64,000 bases of DNA, from assembly GCA_039944855.1 (NCBI GenBank), contig JBDUXZ010000005.1, positions 186,001-250,000 of the forward strand. Reading direction: 5' to 3'. How positions within the stretch are numbered: position 1 is the first letter of the stretch; every line of letters starts with the position of its first letter. The position numbers and the translations under genes were made by a program. Below the pieces are notes generated by a model. The model had not been told where the DNA came from and did not search any database. It saw only the letters and a program-made list of their open reading frames with translations. This stretch comes from Rhodothermales bacterium (GTDB lineage: Bacteria; Bacteroidota; Rhodothermia; Rhodothermales; JANQRZ01). Positions 59,565 through 64,000 of the stretch are shown here, piece by piece.

Positions 59565-59585
59565 AATGCAGTTTCACTCTATAGT
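59556..59585 (+). promoter_or_regulatory. Promoter of the fasciclin-SDR-photolyase genes
   Basis: TTGCAC at 59556-59561, an 18-base spacer and TATAGT at 59580-59585 form a sigma-70-like promoter, about 70 bases before the ATG of the fasciclin gene. A Bacteroidota-style reading (TTG, 21 bases, TATAGTAC) is possible but weaker. Confidence 0.5.
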
Positions 59586-59646
59586 ACGTACCATGGGGCG
59601 GCCCGATATCACCCCTTGAACGGCCACCCCATTTCCCAACACATTT

Positions 59647-59653
59647 AAGGAGG
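59647..59653 (+). promoter_or_regulatory. Strong Shine-Dalgarno site AAGGAGG
   Basis: AAGGAGG 7 bases before the ATG at 59661. It is the clearest ribosome-binding site in the window; most genes here have none as good. It points to strong translation of the fasciclin lipoprotein. Confidence 0.75.
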
Positions 59654-59660
59654 CATCACC

Positions 59661-60248
59661 ATGTTGTACACGCGCTTATTCACCCTGCTCTGCCTGTTCT
59701 CCCTCGTCGCCTTCGTCGGCTGCGCCGATACCGAGGCGCCGGAAGTCGACGCCGAGATGGGCGAGGAGGAGATGATGGAAGAGACGATGGAGATGAACAA
59801 CTCCATCCTTACCGTTGCCGAGGACGCCGGGCTGACCACGTTCCGCACCGCCGTCGCCCAGGCCAACCTCGACGAGACGCTCAACGGCCCCGGCCCGTTC
59901 ACCGTCTTCGCCCCGAGCGATGAGGCCTTCAACGCCCTGCCCGAAGGCACGCTCGAGTCGCTGATGGAGGAGGGCATGCGGAGCAAGCTCACCGACATCC
60001 TCACCTACCACGTCATCCCCAGCCAGGTGATGTCGGGCGAGCTCAGCGGCCAGATGACGGTGAACACCGTCCAGGGCCAGGCCCTCACGATCAACGCCGA
60101 AGGCGGCACCGTCACCCTGACCGACGCGATGGGTAACACGGCCACGGTCGTCTCGGCCGACAACGAGGCCGGCAACGGCGTCATCCACGTCATCAGCGGC
60201 GTCCTCATGCCCGCCGAAGGCGACATGACGGAAGAAGACGCGATGTAA
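59661..60248 (+). CDS. Fasciclin (FAS1) domain lipoprotein
   Basis: A 195-residue lipoprotein with signal MLYTRLFTLLCLFSLVAFVG and Cys21 (FVGCAD), a very acidic Met/Glu-rich linker (about 28-45), then one FAS1 domain (about 48-187): ILTVAEDAGLTTFRTAVAQANL, GPFTVFAPSDEAFNALP, LTDILTYHVIP and NGVIHVISGVLMP. FAS1 lipoproteins are often found in bacterial light- or oxidative-stress gene sets, where they are thought to act in adhesion or envelope protection. It has the best ribosome-binding site in the window and a strong terminator. The SDR gene follows after the terminator. Confidence 0.92.
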   Translation: MLYTRLFTLLCLFSLVAFVGCADTEAPEVDAEMGEEEMMEETMEMNNSILTVAEDAGLTTFRTAVAQANLDETLNGPGPFTVFAPSDEAFNALPEGTLESLMEEGMRSKLTDILTYHVIPSQVMSGELSGQMTVNTVQGQALTINAEGGTVTLTDAMGNTATVVSADNEAGNGVIHVISGVLMPAEGDMTEEDAM

Positions 60249-60291
60249 GGCGTCGGCCCGACCCGGAGCGCTCGCTCCACTTAGCACGTCG

Positions 60292-60332
60292 GCCCGGAGT
60301 CACTCGCGACGCGAGGGCTCCGGGCTTTTTTT
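60292..60332 (+). terminator. Strong intrinsic terminator after the fasciclin gene
   Basis: Outer stem GCCCGGAG/CTCCGGGC (60292-60299 with 60318-60325), with an inner hairpin and a run of seven T. It should make the fasciclin gene mostly its own transcript, so the SDR gene likely has another promoter or depends on read-through. Confidence 0.88.
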
Positions 60333-60375
60333 ACGGCTTCCACGCCGTCTCGCCTCCTCTCCTATCTCTCCCCTC

Positions 60376-61119
60376 ATGCCTGTCTACCTCATCCTCGGTG
60401 CTTCCGGCGGCATCGGCACCGCCCTCACCCACCGCCTCGCCGCCGACGGCGCCGACCTCGTGCTCGGCGCACGCAATGAAGCCCCGCTCCGCGCCCTCGC
60501 CGACGAGGTCGGCGCCACGGCGCACCCGCTCGACGCGACCTCGTACGAGGCGGTGCAGGGCATCGTCGACGCCGCCGTCGAGCAGCACGGCCGCATCGAC
60601 GGCGCCGTGAACCTTGTCGGGTCGATCCTGCTCAAGCCTGCCCACCTCACGAGCGTGGACGAGTTCGACACGGCGATCTCGCTCAACCTCAACACGGCGT
60701 TCTACCTCGTGAAGGCTGCCGCCCGCGCGATGCAGACGAACAAGGAGCCGGAGGGCGGCGCGATCGTGCTCATGTCGTCGGTGGCGGCGCGCCTCGGCCT
60801 CGCCAACCACGAGGCGATTGCGGCGGCGAAGGGCGGCGTATCCGGCCTCACGCTCGCGGCGGCGGCGAGCTACGCCCCGCGCAAGATCCGCGTCAACGCG
60901 ATCGCCCCCGGCCTCGTCCGCACCCCCCTCACCGAGCGGCTTACGAGCAGCGACGCCGCCGTCGACGCCTCGGCGAAGATGCACGCCCTCGGGCGGATCG
61001 GCGAGCCCGATGACCTCGTAGACGCCCTGCACTTCTTGCTCGACAGCAGCCGGAGCGGCTGGGTCACCGGGCAGACGCTGTCGGTGGACGGCGGCTTCGC
61101 GACGGTGCGGCCCCGCTAA
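60376..61119 (+). CDS. SDR-family protein lacking the catalytic tyrosine
   Basis: A 247-residue protein with the short-chain dehydrogenase fold. The cofactor motif GASGGIG (8-14) and NLVGS in the NNAG position are present, as is the conserved Ser (MSSVAAR, about 134-135). In the YxxxK motif the Lys is kept (Lys152), but the Tyr position is Ile148 (NHEAIAAAKGG). Without the Tyr it may be catalytically weak, use another mechanism, or be a binding protein. C-terminal NAIAPGLVRTPLT and SVDGGF blocks are standard. It stands 86 bases before the photolyase gene and is probably co-transcribed with it. Confidence 0.85.
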   Translation: MPVYLILGASGGIGTALTHRLAADGADLVLGARNEAPLRALADEVGATAHPLDATSYEAVQGIVDAAVEQHGRIDGAVNLVGSILLKPAHLTSVDEFDTAISLNLNTAFYLVKAAARAMQTNKEPEGGAIVLMSSVAARLGLANHEAIAAAKGGVSGLTLAAAASYAPRKIRVNAIAPGLVRTPLTERLTSSDAAVDASAKMHALGRIGEPDDLVDALHFLLDSSRSGWVTGQTLSVDGGFATVRPR

Positions 61120-61205
61120 AGCGACAAGTCCCGGCCGGCGCCGAGCGGGAACGGCGAGGCCGGCGTAGCGCTTACACCCCTCCCTTCTGCTCACTCTGTT
61201 CTCCG

Positions 61206-62654
61206 ATGCCCGGTCCCACGCTCGTCTGGTTCCACCGCGACCTCCGCCTCGCCGACCACCCGGCGCTCACGCGCGCCGTGGAGCGCGGGGAGCCCGTGGT
61301 CCCCGTGTTCATCTGGTCGCCGGAGGAAGAGGGCGATTGGCCGCCCGGCGGCGCGCACCGGTGGTGGCTCCACCGCTCGCTCGAAGCCCTCGCCGAGAGC
61401 CTCGACCGGAAGACCTCGCGGCTCGTCCTCCGCACCGGCTCCAGCCTCGACGCGCTCCGCAGATTGATCGATGCGACGGGCGCCGACGCCGTCTACTGGA
61501 ATACGCGCTACACGCCCGCCCGCCGCGAGCGGGACCGTGAGATCGCCGACGCGCTTCGGGAGGACGGCATCGAGGTCAAGACGTTCGCCTCGCGCCTCCT
61601 CCACAACCCCGAATCCGTCCGCACGACGAGCGACGGGCCGTACCACGTCTACACCCCGTTCCGCGCCAAATTCCTCGAAACCGTCGAGATCGGCGAGCCG
61701 CTCGACGTGCCGAGGATGGGGCAGCGGCTCGCGCCTGCGACGTGGCCCGAGAGCACGGATCTCAGCGACCTCGGCCTGCTGCCCGAGGCACAGGACGGCG
61801 TGGACTGGGCCGAGCAGATGGAGGCGGCATGGACGCCCGGCGAGCGCGGCGCCCACGAGCGCCTCCGCACCTTCCTCGGCGACGCCCTCATCGACTACGC
61901 CGACGCCCGCGACCGGCCCGCCGTCGACGGAAGTTCGAAGCTCTCGCCGCACCTCCACTGGGGCGAGATCAGCCCCCGGCAGGTCTGGCACCGCGCCCAG
62001 AACTGGGTCCGCAACGGTGCCATGCGCGACGCCGCCGACGCCTTCCTCAGCGAGATCATCTGGCGCGAGTTCTCCTACCACATCCTCTACCACTACCCGA
62101 CGCTCCCGAGCGAGCCGCTCAAAGACAAGTTCGCCGCCTTCCCGTGGAAGTCCGACGCCGACGCGCTCCACCGCTGGCAGCGCGGCCAGACCGGCTACCC
62201 CATCGTCGACGCCGGGATGCGGCAGCTGTGGGCGCTCGGGTGGATGCACAACCGAGTCCGCATGATCGTCGGCTCGTTCCTCACGAAAGACTTGCTGATC
62301 TCGTGGCAAGAGGGCGAGGCATGGTTCTGGGACACGCTCGTCGACGGCGACCTCGCCAACAACGCGATGAACTGGCAGTGGATCGGCGGGAGCGGGCCGG
62401 ACGCGCAGCCGTTCTTCCGCATCTTCAACCCCGTCAGCCAGGGCGAGAAGCACGACCCCGAGGGCGCCTACGTCCGCCGCTGGGTGCCGGAACTGAGCGA
62501 CCTCCCGAACAAGTACCTCCACCGTCCGTGGGACGCGCCCGCCGACGTGCTCGACGAGGCTGGGATCGTGCTCGGCGACACCTACCCCGAACCCATCGTG
62601 GATCACGCCGCCGCCCGCGACCGCGCCCTCGCGGCGTACAACGAAATCAAGTGA
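61206..62654 (+). CDS. phr: Deoxyribodipyrimidine photolyase (cryptochrome/photolyase family)
   Basis: A 482-residue FAD-dependent photolyase that repairs UV-induced cyclobutane pyrimidine dimers with blue light. The N-terminal antenna-binding domain begins LVWFHRDLRLADHPAL. The FAD-binding catalytic domain has SSKLSPHLHWGEISPRQVWH, LSEIIWREFSYHILYHYP, GYPIVDAGMRQLWALGWMHNRVRMIVGSFLTKDLLISW and DGDLANNAMNWQWIGGSGPDAQPFFRIFNP. The tryptophan electron-transfer chain positions look present. It fits class I CPD photolyase rather than cryptochrome-DASH. Length is normal. Its place beside a CarH-like regulator fits light control. Confidence 0.94.
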   Translation: MPGPTLVWFHRDLRLADHPALTRAVERGEPVVPVFIWSPEEEGDWPPGGAHRWWLHRSLEALAESLDRKTSRLVLRTGSSLDALRRLIDATGADAVYWNTRYTPARRERDREIADALREDGIEVKTFASRLLHNPESVRTTSDGPYHVYTPFRAKFLETVEIGEPLDVPRMGQRLAPATWPESTDLSDLGLLPEAQDGVDWAEQMEAAWTPGERGAHERLRTFLGDALIDYADARDRPAVDGSSKLSPHLHWGEISPRQVWHRAQNWVRNGAMRDAADAFLSEIIWREFSYHILYHYPTLPSEPLKDKFAAFPWKSDADALHRWQRGQTGYPIVDAGMRQLWALGWMHNRVRMIVGSFLTKDLLISWQEGEAWFWDTLVDGDLANNAMNWQWIGGSGPDAQPFFRIFNPVSQGEKHDPEGAYVRRWVPELSDLPNKYLHRPWDAPADVLDEAGIVLGDTYPEPIVDHAAARDRALAAYNEIK

Positions 62655-62708
62655 GGCAGGTTGTCCGTGGTCCTTAGTCCGTTGCACAGCCTTATATCGA
62701 AGAGCCAG

Positions 62709-62862
62709 TTGCTCTGTCTTAAAGCTATCTACTCTTCCGTGTCATCCTGAGCGCAGCGCAGCGAAGTCGAAGGATCTTTCGGGGCACCGCGTTGCTCATC
62801 AGAGATCCCTCGGCTGCGCTCGGGATGACACGGAGGAACGGAACCACTGAGCTTCACCCGAG
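62709..62862. mobile_element. Decayed MITE-like element
   Basis: The core at 62741-62829 starts GTCATCCTGAGCG and ends CTCGGGATGAC. It is almost identical to the 54452-54530 core over about 60 bases (GAAGGATCT...GGCACCGC.TTGCTCATCAG...). Degraded ends TTGCTCTGTC on the left and GAGCTTCACCCGAGC on the right resemble the ends of the intact copy at 2407. No target duplication is obvious. It is followed by short imperfect repeats of ACCACGGAC at 62869-62935. Confidence 0.55.
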
Positions 62863-62942
62863 CCCAACAACCACGGACCAACAACCAGCGACCACGGACC
62901 ACGAACCACGGACTAACAACCAGTGACTACGGACTAATCCTC

Positions 62943-64000
62943 ATGCCCAGCTTCACCCGCCGCCTCTCCGTCGACGTCTCCGCCGAGCGGCTCTTCGCGT
63001 GGCACGACCACCGGGGCGCATTCAACCGGCTCGTCCCGCCGTGGCAGCCCGTCCGCCTTGCCCGGTTCGACGGGATTCGGAGTGGCGACCGCGCCGTGCT
63101 CGAACTCGGACCCGGCCCGATCACCATTCGCTGGGTGGCCGAGCACCAGGATTTCATCGCGGAGCGGCAATTCCGCGACGTGCAGGTGAAGGGGCCGTTC
63201 GCGCGGTGGGAGCACACGCACCGCTTCGTGCCGAAGGACGCGGAGCGGTCGGTACTGGAGGACCACGTGACGTACGGGCTCCCGCTCGCCCCGCTCTCCG
63301 AATGGCTCGGCCGAGGGCCGGCGCAGAAGCAGATCGACCGGATGTTCGCGTACCGACACCGCGTGACGGGAGAGGACATCGCACGGCACGCGGCGTACGA
63401 TCTGCCCTCACAGACTATTGCAATAACGGGCTCGACAGGCTTGCTCGGCGAAACCCTCGTCGCCTTCCTCACGACGGGCGGCCACCGCGTCGTCCGCCTC
63501 GTCCGCTCCCGCAAAGAAGTCACCCGCTACGCCGACCGGAAGGACGAGCGCGCGGCGTACTGGAATGTCGAGCGCGGCGAGATCGACGAGGCCGCGTTCG
63601 ACGGCGTCGACACCGTGATCCACCTCGCGGGCGAGAGCGTCTACGGCCTCCGCTGGACGGACGAGAAAAAGCGCCGGATCGAGGAGAGCCGGACGCGGGG
63701 GACGCGGCTGCTGAGCGAGACGCTCGCCAAGCTCGACCACCCGCCGACGACGCTGCTCTCGGCCTCGGCGAGCGGGATCTACGGCGACCGGGGCGATACG
63801 CGGCTCGACGAGTCCGCCCCGCCCGGCGACGGCTTCCTCGCGGACGTGTGCGCCCAGTGGGAGGCCGCCACCGCGCCCGCCGCTGAGGCCGGTATCCGCG
63901 TCGTCAACCTCCGCATCGGGCTCGTGCTGACGCCGGCCGGCGGCCTGCTCAAAACCAGCCTCCCCGCGTTTTACCTCGGCCTCGGCGGGACGGCGGGCAG
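62943..64000 (+). CDS. SRPBCC + TIGR01777 epimerase fusion, 3' truncated
   Basis: The gene runs off the right edge; 352 codons are visible. Residues 1 to about 145 form an SRPBCC (START-like) domain (FTRRLSVDVSAERLFAWHDHRGAFNRLVPPW, RFVPKDAERSVLEDHVTYGLPLAPL). From about 157 an NAD(P)-binding epimerase domain begins with IAITGSTGLLGETLVAFL. VIHLAGESVYGLRWTDEKKRRIEESRTRGTRLLSETLA follows, a hallmark of TIGR01777 proteins, then LLSASASGIYGDRG. A DUF1731 tail is expected beyond the window. SRPBCC-TIGR01777 fusions are common near photolyase genes in bacteria. The ATG at 62943 starts the SRPBCC domain. Confidence 0.88.
   Translation, partial: MPSFTRRLSVDVSAERLFAWHDHRGAFNRLVPPWQPVRLARFDGIRSGDRAVLELGPGPITIRWVAEHQDFIAERQFRDVQVKGPFARWEHTHRFVPKDAERSVLEDHVTYGLPLAPLSEWLGRGPAQKQIDRMFAYRHRVTGEDIARHAAYDLPSQTIAITGSTGLLGETLVAFLTTGGHRVVRLVRSRKEVTRYADRKDERAAYWNVERGEIDEAAFDGVDTVIHLAGESVYGLRWTDEKKRRIEESRTRGTRLLSETLAKLDHPPTTLLSASASGIYGDRGDTRLDESAPPGDGFLADVCAQWEAATAPAAEAGIRVVNLRIGLVLTPAGGLLKTSLPAFYLGLGGTAG

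Overview
The window is a 64 kb stretch of GC-rich chromosome with about 50 genes. It most resembles a marine member of the Rhodothermota (Rubricoccaceae-like, high-GC relatives of Bacteroidota). The reasons are a type IX secretion sortase and shuttle (PorU, PorV), a secreted protease with a type A C-terminal sorting domain, lipoproteins and outer-membrane barrels, a promoter of the Bacteroidota form (TTG-N20-TATATTTG) before porU, and mostly weak Shine-Dalgarno sites. The taxonomic placement is inference. No rRNA, tRNA, CRISPR array, phage or complete insertion sequence was seen.

Layout. 1-6.9 kb: end of a CPA2 K+/H+ antiporter, an arr rifampin ADP-ribosyltransferase with unusual codon use, a MITE-like element, then a translationally coupled trio (ABC1/UbiB kinase, PlsC-like acyltransferase, Gfo/Idh oxidoreductase). 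6.9-13.3 kb, minus strand: T9SS cargo metalloprotease, TPR protein, dicarboxylate/amino-acid symporter, and a fused dolichol/phytol-kinase-like + DUF92 membrane protein. 13.4-19.1 kb: porU-porV operon with promoter and terminator. 19.2-28.3 kb: TPR-HTH protein, a stand-alone HisKA domain protein, MBL hydrolase, LON-domain protein, an outer-membrane barrel, a large hybrid sensor kinase, and a 40-residue secreted peptide with its own promoter and terminator. 28.3-32.4 kb, minus strand: YfgM-like TPR protein, sigma-54 activator, LolD-like ATPase, NadA. 32.6-43.99 kb, plus strand: gap, pgk, MscS channel, ABC exporter pair, lipoprotein, dimethylargininase-like hydrolase, TIGR04283 glycosyltransferase, PEGA-type Ser/Thr kinase with an outer-membrane partner. 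44-50.9 kb, minus strand: three glycoside hydrolases (GH63-, GH133- and GH15-type) for alpha-glucan breakdown. 51-56.2 kb: tandemly duplicated lipoproteins followed by twin hairpins, alpha/beta hydrolase + LuxR regulator, ArsA/GET3-type ATPase. 56.2-64 kb: a divergent light/UV-stress island.

The last region is the most interesting. On the minus strand lie a MerR-type regulator with a cobalamin-binding-like sensor domain, UmuD, UmuC and a staphylococcal-nuclease-like protein. Divergently, on the plus strand, lie a fasciclin lipoprotein, an SDR protein, a photolyase and an SRPBCC-epimerase fusion. A short inverted repeat lies over the likely -35 element in the divergent promoter. The regulator has tyrosine where CarH has its cobalt-ligating histidine, and the SDR protein has isoleucine where the catalytic tyrosine should be.

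Several intergenic spaces are filled by dispersed repeats. One is a MITE-like family (18-bp inverted ends and 9-bp target duplication in the best copy). Another is a family of GTAGGGGCG... palindromes, one of which falsely extends a reading frame. A third is a GTCATCCCCG inverted repeat between two of the glycoside hydrolases.
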